Below the pieces are notes generated by a model, which saw nothing but the letters and a program-made list of their open reading frames with translations, searched no databases and was not told where the DNA came from. Below, one piece after another: positions 45,437 through 53,015 of a DNA stretch of 64,000 nt. Within the stretch, counting starts at the first letter, position 1. Every line of letters starts with the position of its first letter. The position numbers and the translations under genes are program-made. Source of the stretch: Candidatus Hydrothermarchaeum profundi (GTDB lineage: Archaea; Hydrothermarchaeota; Hydrothermarchaeia; Hydrothermarchaeales; Hydrothermarchaeaceae); NCBI GenBank assembly GCA_002011125.2, contig MTMF02000009.1, positions 210,332 to 274,331 on the forward strand, in the 5' to 3' direction.

Positions 45437-45825
45437 AGGTTCTCTTTGTGTGTATAGGCAACTCGGCAAGAAGTCAAATAGCAAAAGCTTTCTTTAACTT
45501 CTTTACAAAGAGCGAGATGGCTGATAGTGCTGGCACAGAGCCGGCTCAAAAGGTGAGTAAAAAAGCTGTAAAAGTAATGCAGGAAATTGGAATAGATATA
45601 AGTAAAGAAAAGCCTAAACCGCTAACACGAGAGATGGTATCTCGAGCTGTGAGGATTATAACTATGGGATGTCTATCACAGGATTCCTGCCCAGCATTCC
45701 TTTACTCTTCAGAAAAAATAGATAATTGGGAGCTGCCAGATCCAAAGGGTAAGGATATAGACGAATTTCGAAGATTGCGTGATGAAATTAGCTACAGAGT
45801 TATAGAATTGATCAAGGAGGTCTAA
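45433..45825 (+). CDS. Low-molecular-weight phosphatase / ArsC-like protein
   Basis: A 130-residue protein of the LMW protein-tyrosine-phosphatase fold, also used by arsenate reductases. The P-loop is CIGNSARS (C-x5-R) near residue 6, and the general-acid Asp is in LPDPKG. The two functions cannot be told apart by eye. Its place in the phosphate operon fits either phosphoprotein control or protection from arsenate taken up by Pst. It overlaps the phosphoesterase by four bases. Confidence 0.85.
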   Translation: MKVLFVCIGNSARSQIAKAFFNFFTKSEMADSAGTEPAQKVSKKAVKVMQEIGIDISKEKPKPLTREMVSRAVRIITMGCLSQDSCPAFLYSSEKIDNWELPDPKGKDIDEFRRLRDEISYRVIELIKEV

Positions 45826-45828
45826 AAT

Positions 45829-46482
45829 TTGGTTAGGACACCCTTAGAAAAAGGCATGGACAAAATTGAGAGAGAAATATTGGAGATCGCGGAGATCGCA
45901 AAAAAAGCGGTTCTTTTGAGCGTAGAGTCTCTAAAAGAGCGTAATATTGAAAAGGCAAAAGAGGTTGCAGATCTTGAAGAGAAAAGTGATATTTTAAATC
46001 TTGATATAGACAATGACTGCCTGAAACTACTCGCACTTCAACAGCCAGTAGCGAAAGATCTGAGATTCGTGCACACAATGTTGAAAATAAGCGATAATTT
46101 TGAGCGTATTGCTGATCTTGCTCTTAAAATAGCCGAGATAACTCCAAAATACGAGAAAAAGCCTCTTCTTAAGCCATTAATAGATATACCCCGTATGGCT
46201 GAAACTATATCACAAATGATAGATACCGATATTACTGCAATTAAAACTAAAGTGCCCCCAGATACCGATAAGCTGATTAGTGAGGATGATTTCCTTGACG
46301 ATCTTTATAGTCAGATATATAATGAATTGTTATCCTTCATGCTACGAGATCCTCGCAATATTGACGATGCTACTGACCTTATATTTGTGGCAAGATATTT
46401 AGAGCGGATAGGAGACATCGCCGCTAAAACAGGCGCGAGGATCTATTATATGATAACTGGAGAACGGGTCTGGGTCAAATAA
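45829..46482 (+). CDS. phoU: PhoU phosphate-transport regulator
   Basis: Cytoplasmic regulator of 217 residues made of two three-helix bundles, each with an acidic E-x-x-x-D metal site (LEEKSDILNLDIDN, DATDLIFVARYLERIGD). It closes the pst operon three bases after the phosphatase. The start is TTG, with AAGGAGGT nearby. PhoU usually represses Pst activity when phosphate is high. Unlike the divergent paralogue it has no DNA-binding domain. Confidence 0.93.
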   Translation: MVRTPLEKGMDKIEREILEIAEIAKKAVLLSVESLKERNIEKAKEVADLEEKSDILNLDIDNDCLKLLALQQPVAKDLRFVHTMLKISDNFERIADLALKIAEITPKYEKKPLLKPLIDIPRMAETISQMIDTDITAIKTKVPPDTDKLISEDDFLDDLYSQIYNELLSFMLRDPRNIDDATDLIFVARYLERIGDIAAKTGARIYYMITGERVWVK

Positions 46483-46483
46483 G

Positions 46484-47245
46484 CTATTTACCTAGTAATA
46501 TTCTTCTTGGATGAGTATAAATATTCATCCTTCTACCACGTACAAACCCCACTAGAGTAAGGTCTGCTTTCTCTGCGCATTCAATACCTGATAATATAGG
46601 AGCAGTCCTACTACATACTATAGGAATATTGACTCTTGCCATCTTGATCACCATATCTCCTGGAAGTCTTCCAGAGCATAGAGCATAAGATTGCGAAAAG
46701 TCTACCCCTTTCAAAGCACCCATACCAATAATCTTATCGATAGCTATATGCCTGCTTATATCTTCCACTATCAAAAAATCATTACCATTAATAAGAGCCG
46801 CTGCATGCAGTGCTCCTGTGATCCTCCAGTTTTTTGCCCTCCTTTGTAGCTCTTTCATGCTATTAATTATCTCGCTAAATCCAACACTATAATCAGAAGA
46901 GACTTTGATGTCCTCAACTTCAACCCTCACTCTCCACCCGCTAATACAATCCGTAGAGAGATATTGTTCATAAGATTTTTCGAATTCTTTTTTAGCTTCT
47001 ACATAAGCGCAATTTTGCTCGATTCTCACATCTTTAATATCATTTATACCCCTAACTAGACCTTCACCTATAAGATAACCAATCGCAAACTCCTTTTCAA
47101 ACCCTGGAGAAAGCTTCGCCGTAGCAACAGGGATATCATTTACAAGTATCCTTAGCTCCCTCTCTTCCGCCACATATTCTTCGATTTTTTCACCATTTCT
47201 AAATGCAATTATTTTACGAATCATTTTTAAAACTCGCAAATTCAC
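46484..47245 (-). CDS. fdhD: FdhD formate dehydrogenase sulfurtransferase (variant)
   Basis: Adds the sulfur ligand to the pterin-bound metal of formate dehydrogenases. The 253 residues show CSGRLPGDMV and the GAL-type motif ALHAAALI. Most FdhD proteins have a CxxC loop; here the corresponding region (STDCISGW) shows one cysteine only. It lies between the phosphate operon and hypA. It ends with TAG, followed two codons later by TGA. Confidence 0.85.
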   Translation of the reverse strand: MNLRVLKMIRKIIAFRNGEKIEEYVAEERELRILVNDIPVATAKLSPGFEKEFAIGYLIGEGLVRGINDIKDVRIEQNCAYVEAKKEFEKSYEQYLSTDCISGWRVRVEVEDIKVSSDYSVGFSEIINSMKELQRRAKNWRITGALHAAALINGNDFLIVEDISRHIAIDKIIGMGALKGVDFSQSYALCSGRLPGDMVIKMARVNIPIVCSRTAPILSGIECAEKADLTLVGFVRGRRMNIYTHPRRILLGK

Positions 47246-47250
47246 TTTAA

Positions 47251-47619
47251 TTAATCTTCAATTTCAACTCGTATCTTTTTCAACTTTAATTCTTTACCTT
47301 CCAATATTTCAACTAATCCTTCACCACACTTAGGGCAAGTAACTTGTATCGCGTGAGGTTCATTATTAATTTCTCCTCTTCCAGTATAACCGCAGTTAAT
47401 ACATCTTATTCGGCCTCGTATTATACTTACCTTCAATGCTACATTGCCCATGATAGTATCTTTTGCGACAATTTCAAAAGCATCTTTTAACTCTTTTTCC
47501 GAGACATAGTAGAATTCTCCTAGCTCGACTTCTAATTCTTTAACCTCTTTTACTCTATGCCCTTCTAGCGACTTTTTTACATTTTCAATTATATTTAGTG
47601 CTAGTCCAATCCCGTGCAA
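47251..47619 (-). CDS. hypA: HypA nickel-insertion protein
   Basis: Delivers nickel to the hydrogenase large subunit. Zinc cysteines lie in CINCGY and CPKCGEG. HypA proteins begin Met-His, and that histidine binds Ni. An ATG at 47634 would put five extra residues before the histidine; starting at the TTG at 47619 gives Met-His-Gly-Ile-Gly-Leu-Ala, as expected. GGGGG about eight bases upstream, at the hypD stop, could act as ribosome site. The choice of TTG is inference from the family. Confidence 0.85.
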   Translation of the reverse strand: MHGIGLALNIIENVKKSLEGHRVKEVKELEVELGEFYYVSEKELKDAFEIVAKDTIMGNVALKVSIIRGRIRCINCGYTGRGEINNEPHAIQVTCPKCGEGLVEILEGKELKLKKIRVEIED

Positions 47620-47623
47620 GAGA

Positions 47624-48691
47624 TTAGCCCCCATATCGATAAGCTATATAACAGGTGCCTTCGATAGATACCATGCAGGGCCCTCTAGGTCTACTTGGGG
47701 TACAAGCTTTTCCAAAGAGCTTGCAATCTTTTGGATAAAGCCTCCCTATGATTACCAAGTGACAACTGCATTGAGGGTCTAGGTCCATTATATCCCCAAT
47801 CTCAATCTCGTATTTTTCTCTAGCATCATACCTACGGAAATTTTCATTCAATTCCAGTGCAGAGAAGGGTATTCTCCCAATACCCCTCCACTCACCGCTA
47901 ACAACTCTATATACTTTATCAAGGAGCGCCCTCGCCTTAGGGTTCCCTTCTTTCCTAACACTGCGGGAATAAACATTATCCACTCTATAGTCCTTTTCAC
48001 GGATTTGCTTAAGCAACATAACAATACCCATTAGTACATCAATAGGCTCAAATCCCGCTATAACAGTAGGCATCTGATAAGCCCTTGGAAGAATCTCATA
48101 AGGCTCTGTACCTATAATGGTAGAGACATGCCCGGGGGCTATGAATCCATCAAGTCTATGCTCTCCAACACCAACCATAAGCTCCATGGCTGGCGGAATA
48201 AGCCTATGTGATACTAATAGACTAAAATTTTCCGGCGGGTTAGATACAACCGTAGCTGCTGTAGTAGGTGAAGTAGTTTCAAAGCCCGTTGCAAAGAAGA
48301 CTATATCTTTCGAAGGATTTTCAGCTGCCATCCTTAATGCATCTATAGGACCATAAACTACCCTGACCTCTGCACCTTTAGCCTTAGCCTCAGCCAAAGA
48401 TGAGTTGCCACCAGGTACTCTAATAACATCGCCAAAAGAGCATACCACCACGCCCTGCTCAGCTAAATAAATCGCCTCCTCTATATCCCTAGCCGGTGTA
48501 ATGCATACCGGGCATCCAGGGCCTGCTATCACTTCTATATTTTCGGGCAATAGTGAACGAAGCCCATACCTAGTTATCGTATACTCATGGGTACCACACA
48601 CATGACAAAATTTAAACTTGTCTTTTCCTGCAAGTGCTTTTATTTTTTCAACTGCTTTGCTCACAAGCTTAGGGTCTCTTAAATCTTCCAT
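47624..48691 (-). CDS. hypD: HypD, Fe(CN)2CO assembly protein
   Basis: Iron-sulfur scaffold on which the Fe(CN)2CO group is built together with HypC. The 355 residues hold CHVCGTHE (residues 29-36), GPGCPVC (about 59-65), GFETTSPTTA and the C-terminal cluster cysteines. It starts inside the hypC 3' end (13-base overlap) and is followed by hypA, as in many archaeal hyp operons. Confidence 0.97.
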   Translation of the reverse strand: MEDLRDPKLVSKAVEKIKALAGKDKFKFCHVCGTHEYTITRYGLRSLLPENIEVIAGPGCPVCITPARDIEEAIYLAEQGVVVCSFGDVIRVPGGNSSLAEAKAKGAEVRVVYGPIDALRMAAENPSKDIVFFATGFETTSPTTAATVVSNPPENFSLLVSHRLIPPAMELMVGVGEHRLDGFIAPGHVSTIIGTEPYEILPRAYQMPTVIAGFEPIDVLMGIVMLLKQIREKDYRVDNVYSRSVRKEGNPKARALLDKVYRVVSGEWRGIGRIPFSALELNENFRRYDAREKYEIEIGDIMDLDPQCSCHLVIIGRLYPKDCKLFGKACTPSRPRGPCMVSIEGTCYIAYRYGG

Positions 48692-48912
48692 TCTTCATCT
48701 CCACCCAAGAGCATCTTCCATATTCTAAGAGACTCCTTAGCCTCTTCCACGCTCAACTTCTGTATCGCAAAACCCACATGTACCAGCACGAAATCTCCTA
48801 CCTTAACATCTTCTAATAGACTAATATCCACCTTTCTTCTTACTCCTCCATAATCAACAAGAGCTTCATGGCCTTTTATCTCAACGATTTCCCCAGGTAC
48901 CGCCAAGCACAT
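48679..48912 (-). CDS. hypC: HypC chaperone
   Basis: Small hydrogenase chaperone, 77 residues, beginning with the required MCLAVPG. GAGG precedes the ATG by about nine bases. It carries the HypD-assembled iron group to the large subunit. It is the first gene of the hypCDA order, which diverges from the hydrogenase operon. fdhD follows at the end. Confidence 0.95.
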   Translation of the reverse strand: MCLAVPGEIVEIKGHEALVDYGGVRRKVDISLLEDVKVGDFVLVHVGFAIQKLSVEEAKESLRIWKMLLGGDEEWKI

Positions 48913-49119
48913 TTTTAATCCTCAATTGGTTTTACAAATCTTTACCTTTAATATTTTGGGGGACTTCCACCAAAGCCCATGATAAAATAAAGTTCGACTT
49001 ATCTTGCCATCCAGGCTTTTATTATTAATGCCGTCGAATTAATCGCTTAAAAATTAAAGCGAAAATTATATATTTTCAAAAAAAATAATAGTAGAGGGAA
49101 GTAAAGAGGAGGTGATATT
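48913..49119. promoter_or_regulatory. Divergent hypC / hydrogenase promoter region
   Basis: AT-rich spacer of about 200 bases between the maturation operon and the structural hydrogenase genes. ATTATATATTTTC (about 49064-49076) is a TATA-like element for the hydrogenase operon, followed by GAGGAGGTGAT, which fits the 3' end of 16S rRNA well. I see no convincing operator repeat. Confidence 0.5.
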
Positions 49120-50151
49120 ATTTCTGAGCTGACAAGAAGAAATTTTCTTAAACTATTAGGAACTTTAGGTGCTGCTACATTTGTTCAAACTTACAGGAAC
49201 GAACTTATCGATGTATTTGCTGAAGCTGCAGATAAAGGAGTAAAACTGGTATGGATCCAAGGCCAAGGAGATACAGCGTGTTCTATATCCCTGTTGCAAG
49301 GCGTACATCCAGACTTATATGATGCGGTACAAATACTAAACGTGATCCCTGCCTTCCATAACACAATAATGCCGCCCTTTGGAGAAGAGGCGATGGAAAT
49401 ACTCGGATCAGTTGTCCCCGACATACTCGTGTTAGAAGGAGCGATTCCAAGCGACTCCATGAAAGGGGCATGTATTATAGGCGAGCGAGATGGAAAACCG
49501 GTATATTTAAACGACGAACTACGTAGGCTCTCCGACCTTAATCCTAATGCAGCCCATGTTGCAGTAGGGTCATGCGCTACTCACGGAGGTATTCCTGGGG
49601 CACGAGGCAACCCAACTGGAGCTATGGGACTCAAAGATTTATTAAAGGATAGAACTATTGTGAATCTACCTGGATGCCCTCCACAAGGCGAACATATTTT
49701 ACTAACTGCCGCAGCTGTAATCCTTGGACTGCCATTAAAATTGGATTCCCAAGGTAGGCCTCTTGCATTTTATGGAAGTTTACTTCATGACGAATGCCCA
49801 AGGAGAGGTTATTATGACAGCGGCAAGTTTGCGAAAAACTTTAGCGACCCTGAATGCCTTTATAAGCTGGGGTGTAGGGGTCCTGTAACTTTCGCTGACT
49901 GTGCTACTAGGAAATGGAACGGTGGCGTAAACTTCTGTATGCAAGCTGGAGCACCCTGTATAGGATGCTTTGATCTGAGATTCCCAGATGTCATGAGTCC
50001 ATTTTATGTAAGCCAGGACACCTTAGAGCTTGATGCAACCAAGAAATTCTTCGACGTATTAATTGCGGGCACTATGGCTACTGCCGCAGGATATGTCGCG
50101 CTTGACGCCTTGGGCAGAAGAAAGAAGAAAGATGAGGAGGAGGAAAAGTGA
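49120..50151 (+). CDS. [NiFe] hydrogenase small subunit, Tat-exported
   Basis: Electron-transfer subunit of an uptake hydrogenase. No ATG, GTG or TTG precedes the Tat motif TRRNFLKLLG, which follows an ideal GGAGGTGAT site. The best start is ATT at 49120; CTG at 49129 is the alternative. The protein has 343 residues. The proximal-cluster motif reads GDTAC, with Asp51 where the first cysteine usually sits and Cys54 normal. Other cluster ligands (GSCATHGG, PGCPPQG, CLYKLGCRGP, CIGC) are present. A hydrophobic helix near the C terminus probably anchors it. Confidence 0.9.
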   Translation: MSELTRRNFLKLLGTLGAATFVQTYRNELIDVFAEAADKGVKLVWIQGQGDTACSISLLQGVHPDLYDAVQILNVIPAFHNTIMPPFGEEAMEILGSVVPDILVLEGAIPSDSMKGACIIGERDGKPVYLNDELRRLSDLNPNAAHVAVGSCATHGGIPGARGNPTGAMGLKDLLKDRTIVNLPGCPPQGEHILLTAAAVILGLPLKLDSQGRPLAFYGSLLHDECPRRGYYDSGKFAKNFSDPECLYKLGCRGPVTFADCATRKWNGGVNFCMQAGAPCIGCFDLRFPDVMSPFYVSQDTLELDATKKFFDVLIAGTMATAAGYVALDALGRRKKKDEEEEK

Positions 50152-50801
50152 GAGAATATAAAAGGTTCACAGGTAACCAAAGGTGGCAACATATTATCCT
50201 CCTCACAACATTTACTCTCCTTGTAATCACAGGTCTCCCAATGAAATATAGATGGGAGTGGGGGCAGGCCATATTAAAATCAGTAGGATACGTGACTATA
50301 AAGTCCATCCATAAATGGGCGGCAATCGGTATGACTTCCGTAGGGGTCTACCATGTTATATGGTATGTCTTTATTGATAGAGGAAAGAAAAAGATTATTC
50401 CTACTACAAAAGATATAACTGATTTCGGGAGATTCATAAAATTCAAATTAGGAATCTCAGAAGAATATCCTAAATTCGATAGATTTAACTTTGTTCAAAA
50501 GTTTGACTACTGGGGCGCCTTTTGGGGAATGGCTATCATGATCATCACTGGCATTGTAATGTGGAAACCCGATTTGTTCCCCTTCCTTTCCATTACTGTG
50601 AGAGAAAGTCTTAGAATCGCACACAGCGAAGAAGCCGTGTTAGCGGCAGTCTTTGTCTTCACTATACATATATATACATCCCACTTAAGGAGAGAAGTGT
50701 TTCCATTTGACAAAGTATTTTTGACCGGCAAACTACCCGAGGAGAGAATGAAGGAGGAACATCCTCTGGAATATGAGGAGTTGACGAAAAAGGAGGTGTA
50801 A
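50148..50801 (+). CDS. Membrane cytochrome b subunit of the hydrogenase
   Basis: Quinone-facing b-type cytochrome, 217 residues with four hydrophobic helices. Histidines suited to two hemes occur in RWQHIILL, SIHKWAAIG, VYHVIWY and IHIYTSHLRREVFPFD. The last motif is typical of FdnI/thiosulfate-reductase gamma subunits. It overlaps the small-subunit gene by four bases. It would pass electrons from H2 oxidation outside into the membrane carrier pool. Confidence 0.88.
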   Translation: MREYKRFTGNQRWQHIILLTTFTLLVITGLPMKYRWEWGQAILKSVGYVTIKSIHKWAAIGMTSVGVYHVIWYVFIDRGKKKIIPTTKDITDFGRFIKFKLGISEEYPKFDRFNFVQKFDYWGAFWGMAIMIITGIVMWKPDLFPFLSITVRESLRIAHSEEAVLAAVFVFTIHIYTSHLRREVFPFDKVFLTGKLPEERMKEEHPLEYEELTKKEV

Positions 50802-50804
50802 CCA

Positions 50805-52307
50805 TTGGTTGAAATCGTAATAGATCCTGTTAATAGAATAGAAGGCCATCTTGGCGTAACTGTGAATATAGAAAACAACCAAGTCACAGATGCAAAAACT
50901 CACGCCAATATGTTCAGAGGGTTCGAACTAATTGTTAGAGGCAGAGACCCGAGAGATGCTCCTGTATTATTACAGAGGATATGCGGTGTTTGCCACACTG
51001 AGCATAGAATATGCAGCTTGAGAGCGATTGAGAACGCTGCAGGTGTAACGGTGCCAGATGGTGCCAGAAAAATAAGAAACATTATAGAAGTAGTAACCAC
51101 TTTGTATTCCCATGCTATCTGGTTCTATGCTCTCGCTGGACCTGACTTCAGTAAATCCTTTGCTGGTACAAATCTAGAGAGAATAAACTTCCTAACAGGG
51201 GCGGGTTATAAAGAAGCCGTAAGGATGCAGAGGACTCTTCACGAAGTTCTAGCGATTTTTGGCGCTAAAGTTCCCCACCATATGACCACGGTGCCCGGAG
51301 GAGTTACAGTTAAGCCTTCTGCTGACAATATAGGACGGGCCCTTACTAGACTAGTTGAAGTTTCAAATTGGATAGGAGCTACCGAGAACGTGCCTGCTGT
51401 GATTGACAATGTAGTTGACGGAAAATTCGATCCATCTCTTGGAAGCGCCTTGCATGATATAGTGGGTATGGTATTAGTAGCAAAAGAGATAGGAGCAGAC
51501 AAATGGGGCCAGGGTCCGAATAAATTCATATCCTATGGTGTATATGATATGGCAGACGGTTCCTCCTTCGAGCCAGCAGGATTCTTTGATGGAAAGAAGG
51601 CCCATCCTTTAGACGAAAAGAAGATAACAGAAGACGTTAAACATTCCTGGTATACTGACGATAGCGGGGGAATGTATGTAGGAGATGCGCCGCCTCTAAA
51701 ACCTGCTTTAGATAAGAGTGGCGCCTATTCCTGGGCAAAATCCCCAAGATATGAAGGCCATGCTGCAGAGGCAGGTCCTCTTGCGAGGATGGTAATGATG
51801 AATGAGATTAAAGGTTCTGCGTTAGGGGATCCTTTTGATCTCAGGAAGAAGCTCGCAGGAGGCGCAACTGTCGCTAATACTCTTGCGAGGATAATTGCTA
51901 GAGCTCAAGAAACCCTAATCTTGCGTGACGCTTTAGTAGAATGGATGGGTGAGCTGGTTCCTGGTGAAAAGGTCTCAGTACCATATAAAGTACCGGATAA
52001 CGCCTTCGGCGTAGGACTATGGGAAGCTCCTAGAGGAGCACTCGGACATTGGGTTAGCATAAAAGATGGTAAAATAGACAGATACCAAGTTATTACCCCT
52101 ACTGCTTGGAATGTTAGCCCCAGAGACGACAAGGGTCAGATGGGGCCTATTGAGCAAGCTTTAATAGGGGTACCTGAAACTGATTTTAAGAAGCCTTTAA
52201 ATGTTGTAAGAACGATCCGATCATTCGATCCCTGCTTGGCATGCACTGTTCACGTGGCAACGCCTAGTGGCAAAAGATATCAGTTAGAGGTTGGTCCAGT
52301 GCGCTAA
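50805..52307 (+). CDS. [NiFe] hydrogenase large subunit
   Basis: Catalytic subunit of 500 residues holding the Ni-Fe(CN)2CO centre. Both ligand pairs are present: RICGVCHTEH at the N terminus and DPCLACTVHV near the C terminus. The 17 residues after the histidine would be removed by the maturation protease encoded next. It starts with TTG behind GGAGGTG. The sequence looks like a group 1 uptake enzyme. It is exported as a complex with the Tat-bearing small subunit. Confidence 0.97.
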   Translation: MVEIVIDPVNRIEGHLGVTVNIENNQVTDAKTHANMFRGFELIVRGRDPRDAPVLLQRICGVCHTEHRICSLRAIENAAGVTVPDGARKIRNIIEVVTTLYSHAIWFYALAGPDFSKSFAGTNLERINFLTGAGYKEAVRMQRTLHEVLAIFGAKVPHHMTTVPGGVTVKPSADNIGRALTRLVEVSNWIGATENVPAVIDNVVDGKFDPSLGSALHDIVGMVLVAKEIGADKWGQGPNKFISYGVYDMADGSSFEPAGFFDGKKAHPLDEKKITEDVKHSWYTDDSGGMYVGDAPPLKPALDKSGAYSWAKSPRYEGHAAEAGPLARMVMMNEIKGSALGDPFDLRKKLAGGATVANTLARIIARAQETLILRDALVEWMGELVPGEKVSVPYKVPDNAFGVGLWEAPRGALGHWVSIKDGKIDRYQVITPTAWNVSPRDDKGQMGPIEQALIGVPETDFKKPLNVVRTIRSFDPCLACTVHVATPSGKRYQLEVGPVR

Positions 52308-52355
52308 CCTCATGTTTTCTTCTTTTTTTAGAAAATATTAAGTCTACATGGTAAT

Positions 52356-52808
52356 ATGAGAATTGCTATAATAGGTGTTGGGAATCTTCTGATGAAAGAT
52401 GACGGCATTGGAATTCATATTGTGAAGGACCTAGAAAAAATGGATCTACCGCCGAATGTAGAGGTCTATGACGCGGATACAAATGCTTTCGCAGTATTGG
52501 AGTTTATGAATGGAAAAGATAAAGCAGTGATTATCGATGCATATATGGGTGATGGAGAACCGGGCAGTCTCTACAAGCTTTCATTTAATCCAAGATGTGA
52601 AGAGCCTCCAGAAAACTTCAATCTCAGCCTCCATGACTTTACATTTGCAGATGCCATTAGAAGTGGAGAAGGCATATATGAACTTCCTAGAGAAATAATA
52701 ATAATAGGTGTCGAGCCTAAAGAAATAAATCTAGGATTAGAGCTATCTCACGAACTTGAGAGAATTAAATCCAAAGTCATAGAAGAAGTTATGAGAGAGC
52801 TAGAATAA
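52356..52808 (+). CDS. Hydrogenase maturation endopeptidase (HyaD/HybD family)
   Basis: Protease that trims the C-terminal peptide of the large subunit once Ni is in place. The 150 residues have the family start GVGNLLMKDDGIG, the metal-binding Asp/Glu and His positions (DADTN, LHDF), and GVEPKEINLGLELS. Gap to the large-subunit stop is 48 bases with a TATA-like AAATATTAAG, so a separate promoter is possible. Confidence 0.95.
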   Translation: MRIAIIGVGNLLMKDDGIGIHIVKDLEKMDLPPNVEVYDADTNAFAVLEFMNGKDKAVIIDAYMGDGEPGSLYKLSFNPRCEEPPENFNLSLHDFTFADAIRSGEGIYELPREIIIIGVEPKEINLGLELSHELERIKSKVIEEVMRELE

Positions 52809-52868
52809 CTTTGAAGCTTTGACTACTTACTTTATTATTTAAGGTATTTTTTAGATTTTTTGTGATCT

Positions 52869-52886
52869 AGGGATATATGAATCCCT
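52869..52886. repeat. Inverted repeat between hydrogenase and formate dehydrogenase operons
   Basis: AGGGAT and ATCCCT are six-base arms around ATATGA. It lies about 60 bases after the maturation-protease stop and 130 bases before the formate dehydrogenase start. An end-of-operon hairpin or an operator are both possible; no T-run follows immediately. Confidence 0.4.
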
Positions 52887-53015
52887 TACAAATAAAAACT
52901 ACCAAAGTCGTTTCCTAGATTCTAAAAATGGTTGTGCAGAGTAGGACACAACTTAACAAATTATAAATAACATAGCTTACTAATTTATTTTACCAAAAAT
53001 GGAGGAGGTAGAGTA

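Noticed and set aside
49294-49296. ATG 49294 as start of the hydrogenase small subunit
   Set aside because: It would remove the Tat signal and the first proximal-cluster ligands. The reading frame upstream codes for a proper TRRNFLK signal peptide behind a strong ribosome site.
50908-50935. GGGTTCGAAC stretch as a tRNA T-arm
   Set aside because: It lies within the hydrogenase large-subunit gene and no acceptor or anticodon stem can be drawn around it. No tRNA gene was found in the window.
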